DNA of 34,335 bases, from the NCBI GenBank assembly GCA_018699075.1, contig JABIPV010000263.1, positions 1-34,335 on the forward strand, read 5' to 3'. The DNA comes from Kordiimonadaceae bacterium. Its GTDB lineage: Bacteria; Pseudomonadota; Alphaproteobacteria; Sphingomonadales; Emcibacteraceae. Position 1 is the stretch's first letter. Each line of letters opens with the position of its first letter. The position numbers were made by a program, and so were the translations under genes. Positions 1-8,041 of the stretch are shown here, in pieces. The notes beneath the pieces are model-generated. The model searched no databases and had not been told where the DNA came from. It saw only the letters and a list, made by a program, of their open reading frames with translations.

Positions 1-480
1 GCCGGAGAGGTCGTCACCCAAAATATCCTGGATCAACATCATGCAGCCCACGGGCGTGCAGGAAAACAAGCCGTCGCCGCCCGATAGTAACAGGCCGGCA
101 TTTTCATTGGTGAGGCCGTCAACATCCTTGGCGGGGTCGATGGCGGCAATGATGGGGCGTTCTTCCAAATGATCCGGCAAGGGTAATTGAACCAAAATAC
201 CGTGAACTTTTTCGTCCTCGTTAAGTTCTTTTACTTTAGCTATAAGTTCTGCCTCACTGACATCATCATTCATCAAATGTTCATAACTGTTCATGCCTGC
301 AGCTTTGGTAGATTTATTTTTATTTCTCACATAAACTTGGCTTGCGGGGTCTTCACCAACGAGTACAACAGCTAACCCAGGAGTGAGATCGTAATTTTCT
401 TTTAAAATAGCTACTCTTTTTGCGACGTCTTCTTTTATTTTTGCCCCAAAGGCTTTTCCATCGATAATTGATGCGGTCAT
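1..480 (-). CDS. folD: FolD, methylenetetrahydrofolate dehydrogenase/cyclohydrolase (3' end outside window)
   Basis: This is the bifunctional cytosolic enzyme that oxidises 5,10-methylene-THF to methenyl-THF with NADP and hydrolyses it to 10-formyl-THF. The ATG is at 480 on the minus strand and 160 codons read without a stop to the window edge, so the C-terminal half (most of the NAD(P)-binding domain) is missing. Visible family landmarks are the N-terminal MTASIIDGKAFG, the LAVVLVGEDPASQVYVRNK segment carrying the catalytic Tyr and Lys (YVRNK), the GILVQLPLP motif near residue 97, DPAKDVDG, and the start of the FSCTPVGCM segment. It lies 17 bp after yggT on the same strand, with an AAGGAT ribosome site in the gap, so the two are probably one transcript. 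The identification is secure; only the missing end is unknown. Confidence 0.96.
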   Translation of the reverse strand, partial: MTASIIDGKAFGAKIKEDVAKRVAILKENYDLTPGLAVVLVGEDPASQVYVRNKNKSTKAAGMNSYEHLMNDDVSEAELIAKVKELNEDEKVHGILVQLPLPDHLEERPIIAAIDPAKDVDGLTNENAGLLLSGGDGLFSCTPVGCMMLIQDILGDDLSG

Positions 481-497
481 AGGGTATCCTTTAGAAA

Positions 498-797
498 TTA
501 TGCGAGACGAATGAGCGCTTCTGCGATGAATGGTGTTCCGTATCTTAGGATAAGAAATAATATAATTGGGGAAAAGTCCATTCCGCCAAGATCAGGAAGT
601 ACGTTTCTAATTGGTCCTAGTATAGGTTCAAAAAGTTTGTGCAATGCGCCGTACACTATACTGACGAACTTATTATACGCATTAATTACATTGAACGACA
701 TCAATATAGAAATGATAATATAGACAAATAAAAGCGTTGAAATCAGACTAGATACGCCCATAACTAAATCTGCAAGTAAATAAGCAAAATTGCCCAT
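498..797 (-). CDS. YggT family integral membrane protein
   Basis: A 99-residue protein with two hydrophobic spans, roughly residues 10-35 and 75-95, separated by a loop with the family signature: Tyr-Asn-Lys near 41, then a LFEPILGPIRNVLP stretch and a Gly-Gly-Met-Asp-Phe-Ser-Pro turn. This is the usual length and layout for a single-repeat YggT protein. The family's exact role is unsettled; members have been linked to osmotic tolerance and to assembly at the division or secretion sites. The ATG at 797 has a GGAT element upstream. It precedes folD by 17 bp. In many alphaproteobacteria a DUF167 gene sits between yggT and folD (recalled, not checked); it is absent here. Confidence 0.9.
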   Translation of the reverse strand: MGNFAYLLADLVMGVSSLISTLLFVYIIISILMSFNVINAYNKFVSIVYGALHKLFEPILGPIRNVLPDLGGMDFSPIILFLILRYGTPFIAEALIRLA

Positions 798-970
798 TTT
801 TAATCCATTCTTTTTTGTTAAAAAACTTTATACCTAAGTAGATGTAATTGCTAGGGAGCTATCTTTCAATAGATAGTTGTTAAAAAGGGTAGGAAAATAG
901 TTATTTTGTTAACTTTTTGGCACTATTCTGCTACCCAGATAAATGTATCTGAAGAAATCAGAGAAAAAAT

Positions 971-3747
971 GTGGTAGATTTTAGTTTAATCAGTTTAAAT
1001 ACGTCGCTTTTTGGCAGCCAGTTTAATGCCAATAACGGCATAGGTGCGAGCTCTTTTAGTGCTTTGCAATCCTTTTCTGCCAGTAATTCATCTGCGATAG
1101 AGACGCCTTGGGCAGAACCTGACGATGCAACACTGCTAAGTCGTTATAATAAAATCAGAAATAAAACACTTTCATTAATGAAAACACCAGTGCAGTACGG
1201 GAAGCCGGCTTTGATAAAGATGATAAAGCGCTCTTCACACTCTATTCCGCGCTTAATGATTTAAAGACAATTGCTGAGTATGCTAAATCCGATAGTACGC
1301 CCGCATCATTACTTGCCAGCTTAAGCAGTCAGTTCCGAGGGGGACTAGCAGAAGTTGACCAATATGTAAAACAGGCAGAGCTAGATAAACTAATTATTAT
1401 GGCTGGGGAAAAGAAATCATACGTTACCTCAGATGCGACTATGGGAAAAACGGATACGGATATTCATGGCCTTGAAGTGCAAACCGTTAATAAAACTGCG
1501 CCGATAGCAGGCTTAAACGGCGATGAAGTGTTCACCATCAATATTAGTACCAGTAGCACAGCGCAAGATGATATTGTCATTGATCTTTCAGATATTAGTG
1601 GCGATGTGACACTGGAAAGCATAACAAATCTAATTAATAGCAATATTAGTGCCGTAACAACCGTTAATGCCGCTAATGAAACGGTGAGCAAATATAAAAC
1701 ACGTGTGCAGATTGATGAATTAAGCGAAGGGCATTTTGGTTTAACATTTGATGTGGATGGTATCGAAAAACTATCATTCAGTGCGGCTGCATCGACACCT
1801 GCACTTATTATTGCAGGCACAACCAAATCCAGTGATTATGGCTCCGTGGAAACAGGATCAATATCAAAATATACAAACCTTGACGGTACGGGCCTTTCAA
1901 AATCCTATAGCCATGAAATTGTGGGTATTGATGAAGAAGGTTTTGTCATTCCCGCGGATTCGAGCGTTGAAGATAGTGAAGAGACTAAATCAACCTCCCA
2001 AACACTCGAAACAACACCGGTCGCTATTAAAGTGGACAGTCAAGGCAACAGCTATGTCGTTGGTACAACCCAAGGAAATATTGACGGTCAAATTAATGAT
2101 GCAAAAACCAGTGATGTATTTTTATCAAAATACGATTCAGCTGGTACTTTGCTTTGGTCCCGTCTCGTAGGGGCCAGTGATGAGGCGGAAGCGTTTGCCC
2201 TAGAAATTGATGTAGATGATAATGTTATAATTGCAGGCAAGACCAACGAGGAATTAATTGCTTCCGATGTATTTTCAGGTACCGATAGTTTTGTGACAAA
2301 ATATAGCAAGTCCGGTGAAGAACAATGGACACAACAATTGGATACCGCAGTTACGGATCAAGCAAATGCCTTAACGGTTGATGCAAATGGGGATATTTAT
2401 TTTACAGGTCAAGTGTCCGGTAGGCTTAATATAACAACCACCGATAATGGTGCAACGGATGTAATCATTGTTAAATTAGGTGGCCTGAGCGGGACAACTT
2501 TATCGACAACCCAATTAGGAACTTCGGGAAATGATTATGGCAAGCAAATTGCCATCGCTGACGACGGAAATTTACTGGTTCTTGCTGAAGAAGACGGCAA
2601 TGCAATTATACGAAAATTGGATAAAAACAACTTAGATAGTACCCTCGCCACCTATGATATTGGGGATATTGCTGGTGGAGAAATAACAGGACTATCCGTA
2701 GATGGAAATGATATTTATGTATCCGGGTCTACTTTAAGCGGATCCTTAAATGGTGGTTCAGTTGCGAATGCTTACAGCGGGGGCAAAGATGGCTTTGTTA
2801 CCAAATTAAGCGATAACGGGTCGAGCTTTTCGGCTGATTGGACCTCATACCTTGGGACAATATCTTCGGATTCTGTCAGCGGCATTGCTGTTCAAAATGG
2901 ATCCGTTTATGTAGCTGGCACGACCAGCGGTGCATTATCAGGAGAAACGCCAACAGGAATTACGGATGGTTTTAGTGCTCAGTTAAATTCAGCTACAGGC
3001 GCTATAGATTGGCAAGAACAATTCGTCGGCACCGAAGGCTATAATGAAAATACTGCAGTAGCCTTTTCCTCCAGTGGCTCCTCTGTCCTTGATAAACTTG
3101 GCCTAGCGACTGGATCCATAAGTAATTCTGAAACAAGAAATATTGAGACCCAAACTTCGGCGCGGGTCGGGGATCATTTTTATATTTCAATTAACGAAGG
3201 TCGTAACTTAAAAATTGATATTCGTGACGGGGATACATTTGATACTCTTGCCAGAAGAATAAATACTTTATCGACCCGTTCACTTAAAGCAAGTGTTACG
3301 TATGGAGAAGATGGCCCTGCATTAAAAATTGAGGCTAAAAACGGTGCTCAAATTGACTTCACGGCAGGCAGTGAAGGTCGAGATGCATTGAGTAAATTAG
3401 GCTTAGAAGAAAGAAGTATTTTAGCTTCGGAAGTGCTCTTTAATTCGACGACTGCCGATCCTTTTGCTCCTATAGAGTTAGGTGGCGTGTTTGCGCTTAA
3501 ACTGAATAATGCTTTTTCCTTTAGCAACTCAAAAGAAGCTGAATATATATTCGAACAATTGGACAGTGCCTTAAATGTTATTAAAAGCGCGCATCGCTCA
3601 CTTACTTTTGATCCTATCAAGGCGCAAATTTTGGCAGACTCAAAACTTAATATTGGCCCGCCGCCGCCACATCTACAGGCACAATTAGACAGGTACCGAG
3701 ATGGCCTCCAAAGAGTGCTGTCCGTCACTGGCGGAACATTGATTTAA
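971..3747 (+). pseudogene. Frameshifted SBBP-repeat (beta-propeller) gene, whole extent
   Basis: Two adjoining open frames read as one protein split by a single-base loss. The first begins with GTG at 971 and codes sensibly to about 1190 (Ser/Asn-rich start, then PWAEPDDATLLSRYNKIRNK). The second is open from 1165 to 3747 in the -1 frame and, before its first ATG at 1399, reads a natural helical segment (SAVREAGFDKDDKALFTLY, then SALNDLKTIAEYAKS). Adding one base near the A-run at 1163-1166 or the T-run at 1170-1172 restores a 925-codon reading frame. Everything downstream is intact, so the change is either very recent, a sequencing error, or tolerated by re-initiation. No standard slippery heptamer is present. 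A -35/-10 promoter was not recognised in 798-970. Confidence 0.72.
1399..3747 (+). CDS. SBBP beta-propeller repeat protein, intact downstream part (782 aa)
   Basis: This is the part that would be translated from the first ATG after the frame break. Residues about 40-145 form a Thr/Ser/Asn-rich domain resembling flagellin-hook-IN modules (DEVFTINIS, then a DVTLESITNLINSNI helix). Residues about 205-560 contain five or six SBBP-type blades, each with a hydrophobic-D-x-x-G-N/D-x-Y/I-x-x-G-x-T core followed by a DxFxxKY-x-x-x-G-x-x-x-W element (examples near 2038, 2209, 2365, 2890). Residues about 590-680 repeat the hook-IN-like fold (GDTFDTLARRINTLS), and the protein ends in a basic helical tail. 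There is no signal peptide on this part. The function is not known. Flagellin-like modules plus the FliL-like gene 18 bp downstream suggest a motility or surface role; I recall similar proteins annotated near flagellar regulation in alphaproteobacteria but cannot verify that. Confidence 0.7.
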   Translation: MAGEKKSYVTSDATMGKTDTDIHGLEVQTVNKTAPIAGLNGDEVFTINISTSSTAQDDIVIDLSDISGDVTLESITNLINSNISAVTTVNAANETVSKYKTRVQIDELSEGHFGLTFDVDGIEKLSFSAAASTPALIIAGTTKSSDYGSVETGSISKYTNLDGTGLSKSYSHEIVGIDEEGFVIPADSSVEDSEETKSTSQTLETTPVAIKVDSQGNSYVVGTTQGNIDGQINDAKTSDVFLSKYDSAGTLLWSRLVGASDEAEAFALEIDVDDNVIIAGKTNEELIASDVFSGTDSFVTKYSKSGEEQWTQQLDTAVTDQANALTVDANGDIYFTGQVSGRLNITTTDNGATDVIIVKLGGLSGTTLSTTQLGTSGNDYGKQIAIADDGNLLVLAEEDGNAIIRKLDKNNLDSTLATYDIGDIAGGEITGLSVDGNDIYVSGSTLSGSLNGGSVANAYSGGKDGFVTKLSDNGSSFSADWTSYLGTISSDSVSGIAVQNGSVYVAGTTSGALSGETPTGITDGFSAQLNSATGAIDWQEQFVGTEGYNENTAVAFSSSGSSVLDKLGLATGSISNSETRNIETQTSARVGDHFYISINEGRNLKIDIRDGDTFDTLARRINTLSTRSLKASVTYGEDGPALKIEAKNGAQIDFTAGSEGRDALSKLGLEERSILASEVLFNSTTADPFAPIELGGVFALKLNNAFSFSNSKEAEYIFEQLDSALNVIKSAHRSLTFDPIKAQILADSKLNIGPPPPHLQAQLDRYRDGLQRVLSVTGGTLI

Positions 3748-3765
3748 AAAGAGAAGGGTATTTTT

Positions 3766-4194
3766 TTGAAGTATTTTTACATATTTAAGCTGTTATCAGT
3801 AATTTTTCTGAGCATGCTAATTGGTAATATGGCGTTAGCCGCTGGCTCCGCCCCGCCACCAAAAGCAGAAGAAGAGGTGAGTGAATTTTTGCCAATTCCA
3901 CCAATTAGTGTTGCCATGTATAATAAACGTCAACGTCCCAATGGGACCATGACGGTCATCATGCAATTACAGATCGAAGACGGTGAACAAAGAACTGAGG
4001 CCGAGAAGATACTTCCCAGGCTGACGAATGCATATATGCAAGAAACGCTTAAGCTTGCGATGAATTTTCTTGATGTCAACCGTCCAATAAATATCAATAT
4101 GCTGAGCCGCGTTCTTCAAGGTGTTACCAACCGTATTTTACGCCACGAGCACGCCCGTGTTTTAATCGGCGATGTGGCCGTTCAAAAAAGATAA
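3766..4194 (+). CDS. Secreted FliL-like protein
   Basis: The 142-residue product starts at TTG 3766, chosen because a GAGAAGGG ribosome site lies just upstream and the next residues form a clean signal peptide (basic MKYFYIFK, hydrophobic core, cleavage after MALAA near residue 25). After a Pro-rich linker (SAPPPKAEEE) the mature part has a beta strand (MTVIMQLQIED), two helices and a final strand ending IGDVAVQKR, matching the outline of the periplasmic domain of FliL, whose C-terminal strand normally ends in a hydrophobic-Val-Gln. Unlike FliL there is a cleavable leader rather than an obvious retained anchor. It follows the SBBP gene by 18 bp and probably shares its transcript. It converges on polA with 6 bp between the stops. 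Assignment to the FliL superfamily is by fold pattern only. Confidence 0.6.
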   Translation: MKYFYIFKLLSVIFLSMLIGNMALAAGSAPPPKAEEEVSEFLPIPPISVAMYNKRQRPNGTMTVIMQLQIEDGEQRTEAEKILPRLTNAYMQETLKLAMNFLDVNRPININMLSRVLQGVTNRILRHEHARVLIGDVAVQKR

Positions 4195-4200
4195 CCTTCT

Positions 4201-6984
4201 TTAATGGGCCTCATTCCAGTTATCACCTACACCGCAATCAACAGTGAGCGGTACGGATATTTCAAGTGCTGGTAAAGCGGCATTTTCCATAATTCGGGTA
4301 ATGACGGGTAATGTTTTTTCCACTTCCGCTTCGGGGACTTCAAAAACCAGTTCATCGTGAACCTGAAGAAGCATTTTTGCGTTTAGCCCTGCGTCTACGA
4401 GGGCATCTGGCATTTTGATCATGGCTCGGCGAATGACGTCGGCGGCGGATCCTTGGATGGGGGCGTTAATGGCGGCTCGTTCACCGAACGCACGCTGCAT
4501 TCCATTTTTATCATTGATGCTGCTTATATGAATTTTGCGACCAAATATAGTTTCCACAAATCCATGGGTGCGGCAATATTCTTTTGTATCTTCCATATAA
4601 TGTTGGATACCAGGGAAACGCTCGAAATATTTATTTATGAATATTTTTGCCTCGCCGCGACCTACGCCCAGTTGTCTTGCTAAGCCAAATGAACTGATGC
4701 CATAAATAATGCCGAAATTAATCGCTTTGGCTTGGCGACGGACAATTGGGTCCATCCCTTCTATCGGAACACCAAACACTTCTGATGCGGTCATTGCGTG
4801 GATATCAATTCCGTCATGGAAAGCTTGTTTTAACGTATCCAGATCAGCAATATGGGCAAGTAGTCGAAGTTCAATTTGACTATAATCTGCTGCAATAAAT
4901 TTATGACCCGCTTTAGGGACAAAAGCGTTTCTAATTTTACGCCCTTCTTCGCTACGAATGGGAATATTCTGTAGATTGGGATCGTTTGAAGAAAGCCTGC
5001 CTGTAGTAGTCGATGCCATTGAATAAGACGTATGAATACGGCCAGTATCTGCATTAATTTCATTTTGCAATGCATCCGTATAGGTGCTTTTTAATTTTGC
5101 AAGCCCACGCCATTCCAGAACTTTTTCTGGCAGCTTATGACCATCTGCTACCAGTTTATCCAGCACATCCACATTTGTACTATAGGCGCCAGTTTTGCTT
5201 TTCTTGCCGCCGGGAATTTCCATCTCGTCAAAAAGTACTTCTCCCAGTTGTTTGGGTGAGGCGATGTTAAAAGGATGACCAGCTAAATCGTGAATTTCTG
5301 TTTCAAGTTCGGCGAGGCGCAAGGCAAAATCATTGGAAAGACGGGCCAGCATTTGCTTATCTACCAGTATGCCTTCTTTTTCCATATCAACAAGAACAGG
5401 AACGAGCGGACGTTCTAATGTTTCATAGACATTGACCATTTTTTCTTGCACCAGGCGTTGTTTAAGAAGGCGGTGCAATCGCCCTGTTATATCTGCGTCT
5501 TCTGCAGCATATTCAGTGGCCTTTTCTATTTCGACCATATCAAAGGTAATTTGTTTTTTTCCCGTTCCAACGATTTCTTTAAAGGGAATGCAGGTAACAT
5601 CAAGGTGAATTTGAGCGAGCGCATCCATACCATGACGATTAACACCAGAATCGAGCACGTAAGACATGAGCATTGTGTCATCAATGGGCGCAATACGAAT
5701 GCCGTGTTTGATCAAGATCAGCGCATCATATTTCATATTCTGACCGATTTTGAGGACCGCAGGATTTTCGAGTAAGGGCTTTAATTTTTTAAGGGCTACA
5801 TCAATGGGAATTTGATCTAGTTTAGGCGCTTCAACGGGTTCACTTAAAAGATCGACTGGGGCTTCAGCCTTTCCTATATGTTGAAGAGGAATATAACAGG
5901 CAATGCCGTTTTCAATAGAGAGTGAAATTCCCACCAGCTTTGCCGCCATTGCATTTACCGAGGTTGTTTCTGTATCGATCGTCACTTGCCTGGCATGTTC
6001 AGCTTTCTTGATCCATAAATCTAATGCGCCTGTGGTGGTGACGGTCTCGTAGGCTACTTCTTTGGGGATTACATTTTCTATCGGTGCGAACTCAGCAGCG
6101 GCCCCGCCACCCATATGATTTAAAATTCGGGTTTGAAGACTTCTGAAATTTTGTTCTTCTAGGAAAGGCATCACTAAATCAGGATCAATATCTTTAAGTT
6201 CAAAATCATTAAAATCGGGTAAGTCAGGAACATCTAAGGCAAGAGTTACGAGCTCAAGACTAATTCTTGCTTGATCTGCAAACTCAATTAGGTTTTCACG
6301 GCGCTTATTTTGTTTAATCTCACCAGCCCGAGCAAGGAGCGTTTCTAAGTCGCCATATTCTTCGAGCAGTAACGCAGCCGTCTTGACGCCAATGCCCGGC
6401 ACGCCTGGTACGTTATCGGAACTATCGCCAGCGAGGGCTTGAATTTCGATTACTTTTTCGGGGCCAAGGCCAAATTTTTCAATAACTTCTTCAGCGCCAA
6501 TATGGCGGTTTTTCATACTATCAAACATGGTGACGTTATCGGTCACCAACTGCATTAGATCTTTATCTGAAGAAACAATCGTCACGCGGTGGCCATCTGC
6601 TTCTGCTTGTTTGGCATAAGTGGCGATGATGTCATCGGCTTCGTATCCTTCTAATTTAATAGACGGCAAATTAAAGGCGGTAACCGCATCATGAATAATT
6701 TGAAATTGTGGTACCAAATCATCTGGGGCTGGTGGACGGTGTGCTTTATATTCAGGATAAATATCATTTCGGAACGTTTTTTTACCTGCATCGAAAATAA
6801 CCGCAAGGTGACTTGGACGTTCGCTGTCTTCCAGATCACGCAGCAATTTAAAAAGCATATTACAAAAGCCGGACACTGCATTTACAGGTGTTCCGTCAGG
6901 GCGGGTAAGGGGGCGAATGGCGTGATAAGCCCTAAAAATAAATCCTGAACCATCAATAAGGTAGAGATGCTTTCCGTTTGACAT
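4201..6984 (-). CDS. polA: DNA polymerase I
   Basis: This full-length three-domain repair and Okazaki-fragment polymerase is about 927 residues long (E. coli 928). Residues 1-290 are the 5'-nuclease (IDGSGFIFRAYHA; YEADDIIAT; SSDKDLMQL; GDSSDNVPGVPGIG). Residues about 330-510 are the 3'-5' exonuclease with all acidic motifs present: DTET, the Asn-Met-Lys-Tyr-Asp motif, and YAAEDAD, so proofreading should be active. The polymerase domain has motif A (ADYSQIELRLLAHI), motif B (RRQAKAINFGIIYG) and motif C (LLQVHDELVFE). The ATG at 6984 is preferred over the one at 6999 because a GGAA lies about 10 bases before it and no ribosome site precedes the longer start; the shorter N-terminus also fits alphaproteobacterial relatives. 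It is transcribed away from the ABC gene. Confidence 0.98.
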   Translation of the reverse strand: MSNGKHLYLIDGSGFIFRAYHAIRPLTRPDGTPVNAVSGFCNMLFKLLRDLEDSERPSHLAVIFDAGKKTFRNDIYPEYKAHRPPAPDDLVPQFQIIHDAVTAFNLPSIKLEGYEADDIIATYAKQAEADGHRVTIVSSDKDLMQLVTDNVTMFDSMKNRHIGAEEVIEKFGLGPEKVIEIQALAGDSSDNVPGVPGIGVKTAALLLEEYGDLETLLARAGEIKQNKRRENLIEFADQARISLELVTLALDVPDLPDFNDFELKDIDPDLVMPFLEEQNFRSLQTRILNHMGGGAAAEFAPIENVIPKEVAYETVTTTGALDLWIKKAEHARQVTIDTETTSVNAMAAKLVGISLSIENGIACYIPLQHIGKAEAPVDLLSEPVEAPKLDQIPIDVALKKLKPLLENPAVLKIGQNMKYDALILIKHGIRIAPIDDTMLMSYVLDSGVNRHGMDALAQIHLDVTCIPFKEIVGTGKKQITFDMVEIEKATEYAAEDADITGRLHRLLKQRLVQEKMVNVYETLERPLVPVLVDMEKEGILVDKQMLARLSNDFALRLAELETEIHDLAGHPFNIASPKQLGEVLFDEMEIPGGKKSKTGAYSTNVDVLDKLVADGHKLPEKVLEWRGLAKLKSTYTDALQNEINADTGRIHTSYSMASTTTGRLSSNDPNLQNIPIRSEEGRKIRNAFVPKAGHKFIAADYSQIELRLLAHIADLDTLKQAFHDGIDIHAMTASEVFGVPIEGMDPIVRRQAKAINFGIIYGISSFGLARQLGVGRGEAKIFINKYFERFPGIQHYMEDTKEYCRTHGFVETIFGRKIHISSINDKNGMQRAFGERAAINAPIQGSAADVIRRAMIKMPDALVDAGLNAKMLLQVHDELVFEVPEAEVEKTLPVITRIMENAALPALEISVPLTVDCGVGDNWNEAH

Positions 6985-7085
6985 GTAATTTTGTTCCATA
7001 ATTATGATATTTACTTAAGAATATAGATTGACCCGTAGACTAGCGAATGATACCGAATAAACAAGCTCATATTGGATCATAAAAG

Positions 7086-8030
7086 ATGACAGATCAAGAA
7101 CTCGCCATAAAAATTCGCGGCCTAAAAAAAATTTATGGCGGTGAGGGGGCAACAAAACCCAAGGAAGCCCTTAAAGGAATTGATTTATCTATTCCTAGAG
7201 GATCGATTTTTGGCCTGCTTGGGCCTAACGGAGCAGGAAAATCCACCACCATAAATATTATTGCCGGGATTGTTGATAAAACGGAAGGTAATGTTGAAGT
7301 ATGGGGTTTTGATATTGATAAAGACAGCCGTAATGCGAAAGCAAATATTGGTATTGTCCCACAAGAAATAAACTTTGATGTTTATTTTACACCTTTTGAA
7401 ATTTTGGAACTCTATGCGGGGTATTACGGTATTCCCAAAGCGGAACGCCGTTCAGAAGAAATATTAAAGGCCATGCGCCTGGAAGATCAGCGTGATGCTT
7501 ATACCCGCTTTTTATCCGGAGGAATGAAGCGTCGATTACTCGTGGGTAAAGCCATGGTTCATAGTCCACCTATTTTAGTATTGGATGAACCAACGGCAGG
7601 AGTAGACGTGGAACTTCGCCAGCATATATGGCAATATGTACGTGAACTTAATGAAATGGGTGTGACGGTTGTTTTGACCACCCATTATCTGGAAGAAGCG
7701 GAAGAGCTTTGTGATGAGATTGCGATTATAAATCACGGAGAACTTGTTATCTGTGAAAAAACACCGACATTGTTAAAGCAGCTAGATGAGAAAATGGTGG
7801 TTATTCATCCGGTTTCAGCGATTTCTGAAATTCCGGAAATTTTAATGCCATTAGGCGCGAAATTAAATGACGAAGGAGCGATAGTGATACACTTTAGCCC
7901 GAGCGTGATTACAGTCGGTCAAATTTTACAAAAAATTGCGCAAACAGATATTGAAATAGCGGACTTAAAAACTGAAGAAAGCGACCTAGAAGATATTTTC
8001 CTACAGCTTACGAAAAGTAAACAAGAATAA
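7086..8030 (+). CDS. ABC-2 type transporter ATP-binding protein (orphan ATPase)
   Basis: The 314-residue cytosolic ATPase carries Walker A (GPNGAGKST, near residue 46), a Q-loop (GIVPQE), signature LSGGMKRR, Walker B (ILVLDEPTAG) and an H-loop (LTTHYLEEAEELCDE). The DEPTAGVDVELR context and a C-terminal extension of about 85 residues place it in the drug/polysaccharide-export ABC-2 branch resembling YadG. The partner permease, normally next door, is not in the window: nadB follows after 11 bp. Either the permease is encoded elsewhere or the ATPase serves more than one transporter. The ATG at 7086 follows a purine-rich stretch (CATAAAAG). A weak TTGACC box lies at 7028, but I see no convincing -10. 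Confidence 0.88.
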   Translation: MTDQELAIKIRGLKKIYGGEGATKPKEALKGIDLSIPRGSIFGLLGPNGAGKSTTINIIAGIVDKTEGNVEVWGFDIDKDSRNAKANIGIVPQEINFDVYFTPFEILELYAGYYGIPKAERRSEEILKAMRLEDQRDAYTRFLSGGMKRRLLVGKAMVHSPPILVLDEPTAGVDVELRQHIWQYVRELNEMGVTVVLTTHYLEEAEELCDEIAIINHGELVICEKTPTLLKQLDEKMVVIHPVSAISEIPEILMPLGAKLNDEGAIVIHFSPSVITVGQILQKIAQTDIEIADLKTEESDLEDIFLQLTKSKQE

Positions 8031-8041
8031 AGGAAATTAGC

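Noticed and set aside
919..931. Sigma-54-like element (TTGGCAC followed by CTGCT) upstream of the SBBP gene
   Set aside because: The GG-to-GC gap is 9 bases rather than the strict 10, and no activator site or other flagellar gene supports it.
1155..1195. Programmed -1 frameshift joining the two SBBP frames
   Set aside because: No X-XXY-YYZ slippery heptamer fits the reading frame, the A-run is only four bases, and no downstream pseudoknot or upstream Shine-Dalgarno stimulator was evident. Plain mutation or error is simpler.
7028..7056. Promoter for the ABC ATPase gene (TTGACC with 17-base spacing)
   Set aside because: The hexamer at the -10 position matches only two of six consensus bases.
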